A DNA stretch of 64,000 nucleotides from Siderastrea radians. Taxonomy: Eukaryota; Cnidaria; Anthozoa; Scleractinia; Rhizangiidae. Where the stretch lies: contig OZ024898.1 in NCBI GenBank assembly GCA_964017195.1, positions 5,419,482 to 5,483,481 of the forward strand, in the 5' to 3' direction. A model generated the notes under the pieces. It was not told the origin of the DNA, ran no database searches, and worked only from the letters and a program-made list of their open reading frames with translations. Positions 20,986 through 34,151 of the stretch are shown one piece after another (the first letter of the stretch is position 1; each line of letters starts with the position of its first letter). Both the position numbers and the translations under genes were made by a program.

Positions 20986-23043
20986 ATCCACTAATCTACT
21001 GCAAACTGTAATATAATCAATCTTGTGAAAAGGAAGCGTGGAGTAATAAAACGTTTGATTACGTTAAGTACAAAGTTCTTCTGAACCATTCTTGAGTAGC
21101 GATCGCTATGTAGATGATCAGACAATTACTATTAAACTTATTTCTTTTAATATTACGAGTAATAATTATATCATTCATGAAGACCATTAAGCCATTCTGC
21201 GGTTAGTTTTTAAAAACTTCACAAGTGTTTATAAACTTCATCATCAATTGAAACATGATTTTTGTGGAACGAATGATCAAGAAGTCGATGCCCAATTTAG
21301 GTCGAATTTATTCTTAAACTTTTTTGGAGGCTTTAATACTGCGGAAGTACTCAGATATGTGGCTTGTGCGTCGTCACTAGTCAATTTACTCTTCTCGATC
21401 CATAAGTGACAGATTCAACCGAACTGAGCTCTAATGACTCAATTACATGAAGCGAAAAATCAACTATTATTGAACTTACCTGAAAAATGACGATCGATTC
21501 TCTGTAAGATGTTCGCGCTTACCAAACTAAACGAAACTTAACTCACACACGGAAAGCAAAGCCTTGCACAGCTGTTGTACAGCTGTGGCACATCATTTAA
21601 TTCACATCACACTTAGTTATGTGAAATTAAGAAGTAAAGTTGTTTCGCTTATTTAAAGAGTTTGTCGTTATTCATCGACATTTTGTTTCGTTTATCTTTT
21701 GCACGACTTCAAAATACCAAAAAAAAAAAATGTCGATAGCCCTTGATAAAGGCATTTCTTTCTACAGGTCACCGTTAACTTATTTTAATCTTCAATGATG
21801 CGGAGAATATGGTACTTGCCTGTCGTATATTTCATCATTCAGTAAACAAAATGCAAAGCTAATTAAATCATCTCACGCAAAATTCAGTCGACGTTAGAAT
21901 AAGTAATCTTATAGAGTTCTTCCAAGGAATTCTTTCAAATGCTCAGTTCCAATAGTGCCATTTATAAAATTTAGACCTAATAATGAGAGGGGCTTTTCTT
22001 TTTTGTCGTCTCTAGAAAGAAAGCAGGTGTCGTCGTCCTTCTGCTTTATTATTTTTGGTCAAGAAAATTATACTGTTTTTACCGTTAAAATGATTTTATA
22101 TTGATAATGAAACATCTGTTAGGCACAAATTTGTTCTGCGATGAAAACCAAGAATAAACGTATTAAATAGGCTGTATTTGGTACATGCATGTTACTAATA
22201 ATCCTTTCAGCCTAAAGATTGAAGTATTGATTCTCCTAGCCCATCAGCATACATCTCTCTGAATTCTGGTGTTGAGAACTTAAAGAGATTTCAAACAAAA
22301 AAGTAGATTTATAGATATGCCAATGGCCCCTTTTCTAAATGTGGTCATGTGAACGAGCAATGCGGAACACACACGCTCAAATTATTTACCTTGCCGTAAA
22401 CATATATTGAGGGTGTAATGTATGTATGTACTGGGGTGAACACAAATGCCAGCAGAGCACAGCGTGGAAAATGGTTTTTAATGTTTTTCGATTTCGTTTA
22501 AACATTTAGAATAATACATTTTACGCAATGGCCCATTTGTCTTTTCGAAACAACTCAAAACATGAACGATAAATTAAATTTAAAAAATTCTAAGAAAATT
22601 CCAGGGGTATAATTTATGAAGTTTTATGCATTAAATTGCCTTACAAACTGCACATTTAACCGAACCCCGTCTCGTACTCAAAAAGCAAACAAATAAACAA
22701 AACCAAAACCTATTTTCACAGCAAAAGAGCTATTTTATACCCTTTTCCAGACTAAGATGCACAATACTCTGTGCAGGCACGTAGGTGTATGGTCCATATG
22801 ACAGAGTGCCACTTAGCCTCCTCTCCAGGAGAATGGGCAGCTGGCTAAGACAGAAAACGTTGCCGTTGAAGCTGATTATATAATCGGCTGTAAACCTTTC
22901 TTTGACGGTTAGGTAGCAGAAAATGAAAATTGCAACCACATTAAGAAAAAAACGATGCCGTTACCAAGGTTACAAATTCAATTCGACTCCCGTTAACCGC
23001 ACTCTACCAAGACAAGCGAACGATGGAAATTGGAGATGGTTTG
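20986..23043. repeat. Segmental repeat block T, copy 1
   Basis: Nearly identical to 25081-27206. The second copy contains an extra stretch at about 26750-26823 and small indels. No coding gene recognised; frames are short and domain-free. Confidence 0.9.
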
Positions 23044-25075
23044 CGTGACGCAGTGGAAGCATTAGCCGGTCCGGTGATGCAATAGTTTTAAGGTAATAAC
23101 GTGACAAACTCTTTCCCACGCACACAGGCAAATCACGCGATAGATTTTAAGCCGGTGAATTGAGCATCATACAACGCTGAGCTCAGTTTTTCTTTAGTTA
23201 CCAGGATAATTTTATCGCTGATAAGGTTCGTGTTATATCCTACGCTTATACTTTTTCGGTTTGAATAAAACCTGTAGCATTTCGTAAAAACATTTTAGTT
23301 TTCGCCCTGTTTCCTTAGTCCCCGGATTATTTTACATTAAAGCGACTCAAATGACACGGTATCCAGGGATCCAAGAGGATTAGTCCAGAATACAACATGG
23401 CTTTAGACGTTGACTCGGTTTTGAGGCGTATTGACCAGTTTGGTCCTTTCCAGATTGGCATTTTAGCTATGTTTTTGTTCATATTCTTTGCCATCACCTA
23501 ACAAACGCTTATCATGGTGTTTATAGCGTACGAGCCGCCTTGGATGTGCGCCCAGCAAAGCGTGGCGTGTTTTGAATCGAACAGCTCGTCCGCACGAAGT
23601 GCAGTTTACAGTACAGCTACCAAGCCCATCAAGCTTTACGAGAGGAGATGTTCCCTGAATAGAAGCGACTGGAAGTTTGCGGATTATAATCTCTATGAAG
23701 GACCGCATAAGACGATTGTTGATGAGGTAAGAAAAGAATAAGTTCTTTCTTGGTGAAATTTAAGGTCAAAGCTGTTGAATAGATATTTTGAAAGGCCAAG
23801 GGCTAAGTAAACTGTGCTTTCGTTTCGGCTGCTAGTGTATGAAGGCCCTTTGTATGCAGGCAAAAATGGAATAAGGAATGATAGGCTTAAGAAAATGCTG
23901 TGCCGACTATCCAAATCTTGGCTTAAATGTTTGCAAAGGACATTTATAAGGATTTGTTTTGTAAAGGCATTTCAGAAATGAATTTTAGTGGAAAAAAGCA
24001 TCTTAGAGTCTTGCCTTTTTGTGAATTAGGTTGCTTTGATTCCTATACAGGATCTTAATTCGTGATTCAAAGCCTTCCTTTGCAGGTGATGTGGGATGTG
24101 TAGCCTTTCTCAGCTAAATAACGAACAAAATGGCTGAAGGACTGACTAACGTCGGAAAGGTCAATCAGAGCGTCACTGGCCTGACATAGGTTGCACCTGT
24201 ATTGATTTTCGACTTAGGAAATTCTAGCAACTAATGGAGTCTGTCTAACAGTCTAACAGAGAATTTTACTACTCTTTACTGTTAGTCGTACCTGAGAAAT
24301 TTCTTGATAAGAAACTCCGGTAACGCTTATTTTAGGCTTATAAGACTTGACACCAACAAGTGTCAGAAGAGGGCAGAAGTGTGTCTAAATGTCTTGGGCC
24401 CTTACACCCTGCTAAAAAATATCCTGCTCAAATCGTTGGGATGGAAGGATCGGTACATTTCGCTGATCCGCAGTCCATGGGACGCTACTTGGACTGCCAA
24501 ATGGACTGCCTCACTGAATAAACTAGCTTGGTCAATAACCTAAATGTACTGTTTAAGAAAGAGACGATCTCAGGAAATTGTCACGATTTCGTATTCCAGA
24601 AAACGCCGTGATGAATAAACAAATAAATGATTAAAAAACGATCGATATCTTTGCCTGCGTGCACGCTCTAACGTTGCAAGATTACAGAAAACTCTTAAAG
24701 AGAATCCTGTAAAAATTTTAGATTACGCTTCGATATCCTGTCATGCCGGTCATTAGCGAAAACTTGGACAATTCTTTATGAGAGTGTTCAAAGATTTGGA
24801 AGCCCTTAGTCTGTGACTTTACTGACCTGGATTTCTAAGTTTGCTTCTTTTTTTAACTAGCAGGTTTATTCATGAATGTTTGAAGCTTCTTGGAACATTG
24901 GCCCTTTCCCACTGCAAACCCTGAATATCGGAAAACAACAAAATGTATTTACGCTTCCATGACCATAGTAATTTTCGGTGTAAAGTTTGTTTTAAGACTC
25001 AGAAGGTCACTAATGGCTATTTGCGCTCGACGAAGGAGAACGCATTCCTAATCTTGTGTTGTGTTAGGTGTCCTG
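23044..25075. repeat. Segmental repeat block R, copy 2 (R')
   Basis: A full copy of block R without the 597-bp element or LINE tail. It ends at GTCCTGTCCAG/TAATCTACTG, where the second T block begins. It provides the empty-site reference for both insertions in copy 1. Confidence 0.9.
23397..23726 (+). pseudogene. SLC22-like transporter, exon 1, copy 2 (nonsense codon)
   Basis: A complete 110-codon exon: ATG, cytosolic MALDVDSVLRRIDQFG, TM1, cysteine-bearing extracellular loop with EPPWMC, ending IVDE at a GTAAGA donor. The codon at 23499-23501 is TAA where copy 1 has TAC (ITYQ), so translation stops in TM1. No exon 2 follows; block T2 follows instead. It is therefore an orphan, disabled exon. 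Confidence 0.85.
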
Positions 25076-25080
25076 TCCAG

Positions 25081-27206
25081 TAATCTACTGCAAACTGTAA
25101 TGTAATCAATCTTGTGAAAAGGAAGCGTGGAGTAATAAAACGTTTGATTACGTTAAGTACAAAGTTCTTCTGAACCATTCTCGAGTAGCAATCGCTATGT
25201 ATATGATCAGAAAAGTACTTTTAAACTTATTTCTTTTAATATTACGAGTAATAATTATATCATTCATGAAGAACATTAAGCCATTCTGCGGTTAGTTTTC
25301 AAAAACTTCACAAGTGTTTATAAACTTCATCATCAATTGAAACATGATTTTTGTGGAACGAATGATCAAGAAGTCGATGCCCAATTTAGGTCGAATTTAT
25401 TCTTAAACTTTTTTGGAGGCTTTAATACTGCGGACTGCAGTACTCAGATATGTGACTTGTGCGTCGTCTCTAGTCAATGTACTCCTCTCGATCCATAAGT
25501 GACAGATTCAACCAAACTGAACTTAATAAACTCGATTATATGAAGCGAAAAATCAACTATTATTGAACTTACCTGAAAAATGACGATCGATTCTCTGTAA
25601 GATGTTCGCGCTTACCAAACTAAACGAAACTTAACTCACACAGGCAAAGCAAAGCCTTGTACAGCTGTTGTACAGCTGTGGCACATCATTTAATTCACAT
25701 CACACTTAGTTATGTGAAATTAAGAAGTAAAGTTGTTTCGCTTATTTAAAGAGTTTGTCGTTATTCATCGACATTTTGTTTCGTTTATCTTTTGCACGAC
25801 TTCAAAATACCAAAAAAAAAAATGTCGATAGCCCTTGATAAAGGCATTTCTTTCTACAGGTCACCGTTAACTTATTTTAATCTTCAATGATGCGGAGAAT
25901 ATGGTACTTGCCTGTCGTATATTTCATCATTCAGTAAACAAAATGCAAAGCTAATTAAATCATCTCACGCAAAATTCAGTCGACGTTAGAATAAGTAATC
26001 TTATAGAGTTCTTCCAAGGAATTCTTTCAAATGCTCAGTTCCAATAGTGCCATTTATAAAATTTAGACCTAATAATGAGAGGGGCTTTTCTTTTTTGTCG
26101 TCTCTAGAAAGAAAGCAGGTGTCGTCGTCCTTCTGCTTTATTATTTTTGGTCAAGAAAATTATACTGTTTTTACCGTTAAAATGATTTTATATTGATAAT
26201 GAAACATCTGTTAGGCACAAATTTGTTCTGCGATGAAAACCAAGAATAAACGTATTAAATAGGCTGTATTTGGTACATGCATGTTACTTATAATCCTTTC
26301 AGCCTAAAGATTGAAGTATTGATTCTCCTAGCCCATCAGCATACATCTCTCTGAATTCTGGTGTTGAGAACTTAAAGAGATTTCAAACAAAAAAGTAGAT
26401 TTATAGATATGCCAATGGCCCCTTTTCTAAATGTGGTCATGTGAACGAGCAATGCGGAACACACACGCTCAAATTATTTACCTTGCCGTAAACATATATT
26501 GAGGGTGTAATGTATGTATGTACTGGGGTGAACACAAATGCCAGCAGAGCACAGCATGGAAAATGGTTTTTAATGTTTTTCGATTTCGTTTAAACATTTA
26601 GATTAATACATTTTACGCAATGGCCCATTTGCCTTTTCGAAACACCTCAAAACATGAACGATAAATTAAATTTAAAAAATTCTAAGAAAATTCCAGGGGT
26701 ATAATTTATGAAGTTTTATGCGACAAATTGCCTTACAAACTGGACATTTATATTTAACTGCTAAGTATCTAAATTGACGAAAGTTGTTTCCCATTGTACC
26801 CTTATCTTCTAGACGTTTGGAACCGAACCCCGTCTCGTACTCAAAAAGCAAACAAATAAACAAAATCAAAACCTATTTTCACAGCAAAAGAGCTATTTTA
26901 TACCTTTTCCAGATTAAAATGCACAATACTCTGTGCAGGCACGTAGGTGTATGGCCCATATGACAGAGTGCCACTTAGCCTCCTCTCCGGGAGAATGGGC
27001 AGTTGGCTAAGACAGAAAACGTTGCCGTTGAAGCTGATTATATAATCGGCTGTAAACCCTTCTTTGACGGTTAAGTAGCAGAAAATGAAAATTGTAACTA
27101 CATTTAAAAAAAAACGATGCCGTTACCAAGGTTACAAATTCAATGCGACTCCCGTTAACCGCATTTTACCAAGACAACTGCGAACGATGGAAATTGCAGA
27201 TGGTTT
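25081..27206. repeat. Segmental repeat block T, copy 2
   Basis: A tandem duplicate of 20986-23043, followed by a third, truncated block R. T and R therefore travel as one unit of about 4.1 kb. Confidence 0.9.
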
Positions 27207-27592
27207 GCGTGACGCAGTAGAAGCATTAGCCGGTCCCGTGATGCAATAGTTTTAGGGTAATAACGTGACAAACTCTTTCCCACGCACACAGGCAAATCAC
27301 GCGATAGATTTTAAGCCAGTGAATTGAGCATTATACAACGCTGAGCTCAGGTTTTCTTTAGTTACCAGGATAATCTTATCGCTGATAAGGTTCGTGTTAT
27401 ATCCTACGCTTAAACTTTTTCGGCTTGAATAAAACCTGTAGCATTTCATAAAAACATTTTTGTTTTCGCCTTGTTTCCTTAGTCCCCGGATTATTTTACA
27501 TGAAAGCGACTCAAATGACACGGTATCCAGGGATCCAAGAGCACTAGTCCAGAATACAACATGGCTTTAGACGTTGACTCGGTTTTGAGGCA
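27207..27592. repeat. Block R, copy 3, truncated (R'')
   Basis: It matches the first about 390 bp of block R and stops inside SLC22 exon 1. A 177-bp segment with no partner in the window (27593-27769) separates it from the giant element. Confidence 0.9.
27561..27592 (+). pseudogene. SLC22 exon 1 remnant (first ten codons)
   Basis: ATG followed by ALDVDSVLR, then similarity to block R breaks off. The remainder of the exon and the start of the intron are missing, and the giant element lies between this stub and the S2 block that holds exon 2. Confidence 0.8.
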
Positions 27593-27789
27593 GGCGGTGT
27601 GCGTCACGGCCCACAAAGGGTCATGGGTAAAAATATAACTGATGTCCATTTCACTCTAGGCACGATGGAGTAAACATCTCACGAGAGACCTTACAATGGG
27701 GGTAAAAATGAGAATTAAGACTCTGTTTCCCGTTTTGAAAAGAATAACTGAGGACACGAATGTAGATTGTACGGAAGCTTCAAAGGGAC

Positions 27790-28497
27790 ATTGAACTTTA
27801 TGAAAAATGGAAATTTTTTTTTAGAAAATGGAAGTTGAAGTTGTGAAAATGGAAGTTTGTTTTTTGAAAAATGGAAGTTGAAGTTGTGAAAATGGAAGTT
27901 TGTTTTTTGAAAAATGGAAGTTTGTTTTTTGAAAAATGGAAGTTGAAGTTGTAAAAATGGTAGTTTGTTTTTTGAAAAATGGAAGTTTGTTTTTTGAAAA
28001 ATGGAAGTTTGTTTTTTGAAAAATGGAAGTTGAAGTTGTAAAAATGGTAGTTTGTTTTTTGAAAAATGGAAGTTGAAGTTGTAAAAATGGTAGTTTGTTT
28101 TTTGAAAAATGGAAGTTGAAGTTGTAAAAATGGAAGTTTGTTTTTTGAAAAATGGAAGTTTGTTTTTTTGAAAAATGGAAGTTGAAGTTGTAAAAATGGA
28201 AGTTTGTTTTTTTGAAAAATGGAAGTTGAAGTTGTAAAAATGGAAGTTTGTTTTTGAAAAATGGAAGTTGAAGTTGTAAAAATGGAAGTTTGTTTTTTGA
28301 AAAATGGAAGTTGAAGTTGTAAAAATGGAAGTTTGGTTTTTGAAAAATGGAAGTTGAAGTTGTAAAAATGGAAGTTTGTTTTTTGAAAAATGGAAGTTGA
28401 AGTTGTAAAAATGGAAGTTTGTTTTTTGAAAAATGGAAGTTGAAGTTGTGAAAATGGAGTTTGTTTTTTTGAAAATGGAAGTTCGTTTTTTGAATAT
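27790..28497. repeat. Left minisatellite array of the giant element
   Basis: About 16 units of a 43-bp repeat made of two half-units: AAAATGGAAGTTGAAGTTGT, and a related half where GTTTGTTTTTTG replaces the GAAGTTGT part. The outer 60 bp are the exact inverse of the outer end of the right array. A 262-codon frame on the minus strand is open only because the repeat lacks stops. Confidence 0.95.
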
Positions 28498-28532
28498 TGT
28501 TTCCAGTCCCTTGCCAAGCTCACATGTTCACG

Positions 28533-30885
28533 ATGGCGGATGTCACTGCTGACGGCGTCAACGATGTGGAATCTTCTTGCAAACAAGTAAGCTGTTGATG
28601 CTCCTTTTGTCTTTTGAAAGCAAGAGAGAAGACAGTTGATTTATCGAATGTCGTGTTATTCTTTACAGGTGGCTGATTTCATCTGTAAACATATGGGCAA
28701 CCAAACTGCCGAGCGCTTTCGGAAGGAGAAGGTAAGCGTAACCTTAGTTGTCTGCCGAATATAAGCTTGAAGCGAACGGGTATTCTTTACCGGTTGTGAT
28801 GTAAATAATCAAAAAACCTTGAACTGTATTGTTTTAACTACTGAAAAAAGGGCCGAATCACGAAACCTAAAAGAAAATGGATTGTTTGTGTGATGTAAAG
28901 ACCGTACTCCCTGATGCAACGGTGCAAATATGTTATCAAGGTCGTGTTTCTTCCACCTTTATTGTACCATTTTAATCTCAGTTAGCTGTCAAGAACAAAA
29001 GAATACCACGCCGTACTCTTGAAAACTGCGTGTAAAAGTCCAGGTACAATTTTGCTTCAGCTTGTATTGTTTAACCAACCGCTCTCTGAAATCTGTTTTG
29101 TGGAAGAAGTACAGGCCGCCTTGACGCGATAAGAGTGCGTGACATTTGTTACTCTCGTGGAGTTGCCTGGCAATTATTGTGTTTAATAAATTTCAGCTCT
29201 TCTTAGGAACGTGAATGTGAAGGTTGTACATGTACTATGTAAATCCCAAAATTGTTGACACTTTCATGAAACTTTGAAAGAATAGAAGACAAACTATTTG
29301 CGAGAAAATGCCAAATGGCACTTTCACTGTATGTTTGTTTACATTTCCTAAAATCTGACTTGTCAGGTAGTTTTGAATATATTTTATTAGAATTTCACGA
29401 GTAGTGATATCCACATTTAAATTTCTTATTATAGACATCGAAGGATACAAACAAAATGCACAGGCTCTAATCCTGAGTTGATATAAAAACTAATTGCCCT
29501 ATAGCAAATAGTGCTGACTGGCATTATTATTTTGTAAACAGTGGAAGTGACAAAGCAACACATAAGACGTGATAGGAATCGGTTTGGTTAGAGATTGATA
29601 ACATCTAAAGTCATATCCTAAAATGAAAAAAAAAAACGACGGTGAATTTACTCACTTGTCACTCATGTTCCACTGCTGCATCCACAGGAATTATTACTCA
29701 TATTTCAAAACAAATTCCTTTGGAAATCCGAGCAAGCCTGGATTTCACTTGTATATTTAATCCTATATTTGGTAAAAGAAGAATTTTTGATATTGTACAA
29801 AATTATATCATTCTTTCTGTGGAAAGAATGCTAGTCAGCAGTTTGATAATTAGTAAGTAGGTAAGAAGGTTCTTTATGCTGAGTTGTTAATTACTAACAG
29901 AGTTGATTATATATTGGAAAGCAGGTGAAATACACATGTAACATGTCCCTGCTTAGATATGCACAAGAAGCTAGGCTAATGACAACCTTATTCCCAGGGT
30001 CTTTCATCTCACCTGCACCACCCCCTGGGGGGGGGGGGGGTTAACTCCCTCATATGGCCTATACAGGGACCTTCCTGCTGGACAGGGTATGGTTTTTTGC
30101 CTCTCTGTCCCAAGCTTCATGGTGGTCAAACAAAAAACAAGGTCACTTCAAGTTTTTCAGAACCTTGAAGTTTGAATCAGTTCAAGCTTTTACGAGCTCG
30201 AAGTTCGTATGAAAATGATACACAAAATGTCCCGATAAACAAAATTTCATGCTGATTAAACTTGTGGATGCCCGTTACTTCATTGTGAACACATGCTCAA
30301 AGTAAAAAGCTTAAGTTTTCAGAAATGGTGTTAAGTTTTGTGGTTAAAGTGAAACTGTCGACATTTGTCTGTGTTTTCTTTTGCAAAATTATGGCGGGAA
30401 CTATGCATGTGTCATGCATTTGACCGCTGTGAAGTCCCAAGCAGGGTATATAATTTTATGGAAGGCTCTCCTAAGCAAGGTTCAATTGCATGATTGTCAT
30501 CGTTAAATATGGTTATAGATCAGAGACATCTGCTGGCCTTTAAAACATGTTGTGCAAGGAAGAATTTATTTTGTAATTTTTCCTTCCTAGAATAAAGGGT
30601 GTTGTTATAAACAGGGTTTGTATTTTAGGGCTTTTTTTGTCCATAACAGGATCAGAGCTGCACACCCCCAGCAGCACCCTTTCACCCTCTACTTCCACAA
30701 TGGGAAACTCTCCACATGCTTTCCAGACCAAAAGAAAAATCCAGGTCAATTTCCCCAGCATTCTCTGGCAAAGATCAAATTAATCATGCCCCCAAAGACC
30801 TCCTTGTATGTAGACTTAAGGTGTTTAATACTTATTGCTTTGCTGGTACAATTATAGTTATTATTATTATTAGTTATTATTATTA

Positions 30886-30922
<37 letters not shown>

Positions 30923-33900
30923 GAATAGGGTACTTGCATTGAAAGTAATGGGAAGGCCAAGAGGGGTACTCCTCGAAATTTGAGGTGAGGGTGTGCTGCT
31001 TAGTTTGCCAAACCCCATTTTTTTTTTTTTTACAAAAATGTGCTATGCTGTGAGATTAGGCTTCTAAAATTGAAACCAATTTTCACGCTCTGAAACCAAA
31101 ACGATGAATATCTATGCCCATTTTCAGTCCAAAATGGGACAAAAGCCATAACCTTTGGGGGGGCCCTTATTTTTGTAGCTTATATTCCTATGTTTCAGAC
31201 TTCCACTCCCCTCTTTTTGGTTGTTAAGGTTCAAATAAAAGCCTAATATACATTCCTCAAGTGCGACTGTCGCAAATATTAAAATTTCCAAAATTATGGG
31301 ATGTAATTAAAGTTTTGGGTGGGGCATGACAGAAAATGCCCCTTTTCAAAAGTGCTTCTTATTGCATTTCGGGGATGATTTATTGGCACTTTTGGAAACT
31401 CCACACAAACTCTCCCAAGTTCATCTCTGTTCTAAGAAATACATCCCATCACAGATACCAGATTAAAAGATAAGAGGGAGAATGAGCTCTGTAACTCTAC
31501 TGAACAAAGCAAGAAGGTTGTATGTTACAGTTTAAAGAAGAAGAAACTCGGATTTTCCCCCTTTTAGCCTCCTCGGACCCACTTTTGTTTCAATTTGTAG
31601 AATATATTTTCAACTGCCAGGTGCTCAGTCTCGATTTTTCAGGGAAATGTAACTTAAAGGTCATATCCTACGGTGCGTCAACAAGTATTCCCTCCTTTTT
31701 CAATTATTCCCTGATTAAAGATTGAGACTATAATAAAGTTATTTGATTTGATTTGATTTGATTTGATTTGATTTGATATTTTCTGTCTGCGAAATATTGA
31801 TTTTGAAGGGGCCATTCCTTTTTATTTAGGTTGATAAGTCTACGGTTCTACTGATGTCTGATGAGCAGCTTTCTTCCATGGGTGTCTGTACCATTGGAGA
31901 ACGCCTACGACTGAGAGCATTTTGTTCGCCTGGAGCGTCAACATCAAAGTCCTTAGGCCTCTCTAAGACTTCTGATAGGCAAGAAAAGGTAGAAAAAGTT
32001 CAAGAGATTCCCAACCGAAACAAGCGAGGAAAGAGAAGTAGTGATAGTGTTAGTTCGACTGGTTGTCCATCAAAAGTACGCCAAAAGGTCACATTAAAGT
32101 TCGACTTTGGATGGAAACATTACGTTGATGGAAAGTACAAACTGAAAAGAAGCGATCGAGGTGGGGGAAAACGCCGCATCGATGTTTCCAAGACTGCGAG
32201 TTATGACGAGTGTCTTCAAATTGCGAAAAAGTTGTTCTTCCCGAAAGGCTGAAGTGACGAAGGCCACGAAGATGATATGTATTTCCTCCTTGCCGACAAC
32301 AATTCAAGCGACATAGAGAATTTGGAAGACGGTTCCGAAATAATACCATTTTCTCCAGAGAAATACAAAGAAGTCACAGGCTTCACACTACCAGGTGTGT
32401 ATTTATTGTCAAGAACAAAAAGTTTCGCTGACGACGACAGTTCCGATGAAGGTCTTACACAGCCTGTCTTCGAGGGTGACCAGCAAGATCAAGCGTCAGC
32501 CCTGATTGGGAGCAGCGCAAGCAGAAGTGCTTTCTTCGCCGAGCTCGAGCGTCAGGTATCTGAATCAGCGACGATAGACGGTGCGAAGGAGGCAAGCAGA
32601 GTGGAACGTATCCAAGAGGAAATAACAAAGGCAGAAAAAGAAGCAGAGGCTTTGGAAATGCTTAGAAAGGCACGAGAGCTAAGGGTTCCACCAGAGCCTG
32701 ATAGTGCACATTCTCGGGTGGTTCTTTCAGTGCGCCATCTACATTTAGGTGTTTTAACACGTGCATTTTTCACGACAAATACTATATCAGCAGTGTACGA
32801 TTGGGTAGGTTCTTTAAGTAAAACACCCAAACACTTCATTTTGTCCAAAGTCCCCACGGTACCCATATACCCAGATGAAAGCGTCACCGTCGCTGATATA
32901 GAAGTCCTAACCATGACTGAAGAGGAGTCCGCCATACCTTTGTCGAGGGATGAAACCGAAATTACCTTCTACAGTGGAGAAAGTGATAGCGAAACAAACA
33001 AAACCTTACCCTTCTCTGAAGCAACCATTATGGAAGCTGGTGAAAAACCTCCAGAGGTTCTGTTAGAAGACGACGATGGAGTAGAGGGAACAACTGAAGA
33101 TGAGGATACTTTACAAGGCTTTAAAACGCTAGAGGAACGGAGGAAAGCACATACGCAAAAGTCTGAACTGTTGAAAGAGGAGCTTATCACTGTCAGTCGT
33201 CATAACGTCCTCAAGGAACTGTTGGCCATCTACCAAGACCCGCAGATTTCCCAAAAGAAACTGGTAGCATTTCTCGATGAAGACTCTGGAAGCGGTGATG
33301 GGGTTCCTTCGGGAGATATACTCTATCTTCTGGAGTAATTTTGTGACCCAAAACTGTGAAGGAAGTTCTCAATTTGCAATTTCGGTCACTCCAGCCATGC
33401 AACCCCAAGATTACGTCTTTGTCGGACAAATTCTGACTCACAGCTATATTCAGTGTGGCAGCTTTCCAGTTCAGCTTGCTCGAGCGTCACTGCATCAGGC
33501 CATCTTTGATTCTGTGAGCGATGAGATCCTTTTGGATTCCTTTTTGATGCTTCTTCCCGTCAAAGAACGTGACAGCGTTCTTTCTGGCCTAAATGGCACA
33601 GGACGTTTCCCTTAGAGGAAATCCTTGATATTCTTGATGACTTTAAAGAATCAACAATGCCAACCCCGGAGAACTTTCGTTCATTGCTGATCAAAGTAGC
33701 GAAATCCGAGCTCGTTACAAAGCCTTACTTGCCTCTTCTTAAGCTGAGAGAAGGAATGGGTGAGTTTTGGAATGGCCCTTGACGAGAGGAGTTAGACGCA
33801 ATTTACCACATGTGCAACCCAACTCCACAGAGAGTTGCTCGTTACTTGAAGGCAGTTGCTAATGATGCTCAAGAGCAAAGAGTTGTCCGGTGGTTGAAAC

Positions 33901-34151
33901 GATACACAAGGAATTTGGATGACAAAATGGCGGTACGTTTTGTACGCTTCTGCACTGCTTCGGACGTACTTATTCCTGGGAGAAACATCTTGGTCCGCTT
34001 CCAAACTATGACGGAGAATGCCATCAGCCCGAAAGCACGTACATGCTTTCTCACTTTGACAGTGGCAAGAAATTACCGATCGTACAACCAACTTAGGGAT
34101 AACTTCGACTTTTTTCTGCGCGATCCCTCTCTGTGGGATTTGTCAGACTGA
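28533..34151 (+). pseudogene. SAM-domain HECT-type ubiquitin ligase-like gene carried by the element
   Basis: Exon 1 (28533-28586, MADVTADGVNDVESS), exon 2 (28669-28731) and a long exon 3 (31830-34151) join in phase 0 at GT-AG sites. The first about 65 residues form a SAM domain ending MGVCTIGERLRLRAFC. A basic stretch and an acidic, coiled-coil-like middle (IQEEITKAEKEAEALEMLRK near 32610-32670) follow. A HECT-like domain then starts near EDSGSGDGV and continues through SGSSQF-like and VFVGQILTHSYIQCG segments. It ends ISPKARTCFLTL, with the cysteine at the position of the HECT thioester residue. Four lesions are seen: TGA at 32250-32252, a one-base insertion near 33303, a frameshift near 33610 and TGA at 33780-33782. 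HECT enzymes pass ubiquitin through that cysteine. Here the protein would presumably be element-encoded rather than a host gene (inference). Confidence 0.75.
28732..31829 (+). other. Intron 2 of the SAM-HECT gene with microsatellites and a LINE-like tail
   Basis: It contains a G-run (about 30028-30040), a (TTA)n run (about 30855-30921) and a T-run near 31020. Just before the acceptor is a (GATTT)n run at about 31741-31778 preceded by AATAAAGTT, which looks like the 3' end of a LINE or SINE. Short frames here are repeat-driven. No other gene seen. Confidence 0.55.

Noticed and set aside
27790..28497. CRISPR-like array
   Set aside because: Directly abutting repeats without unique spacers, in a eukaryotic context; it is a minisatellite.
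27798..28586. 262-codon repetitive open frame rich in F, H, N, T and Q (minus strand), and its 279-codon partner at 39887-40726
   Set aside because: Both follow entirely from the 43-bp minisatellite, which lacks stop codons. Every unit varies in DNA without any sign of protein-level constraint, and the frames end at the array borders.
30845..30928. Tyrosine/isoleucine-rich frames over the (TTA)n run
   Set aside because: Simple repeat in an intron.
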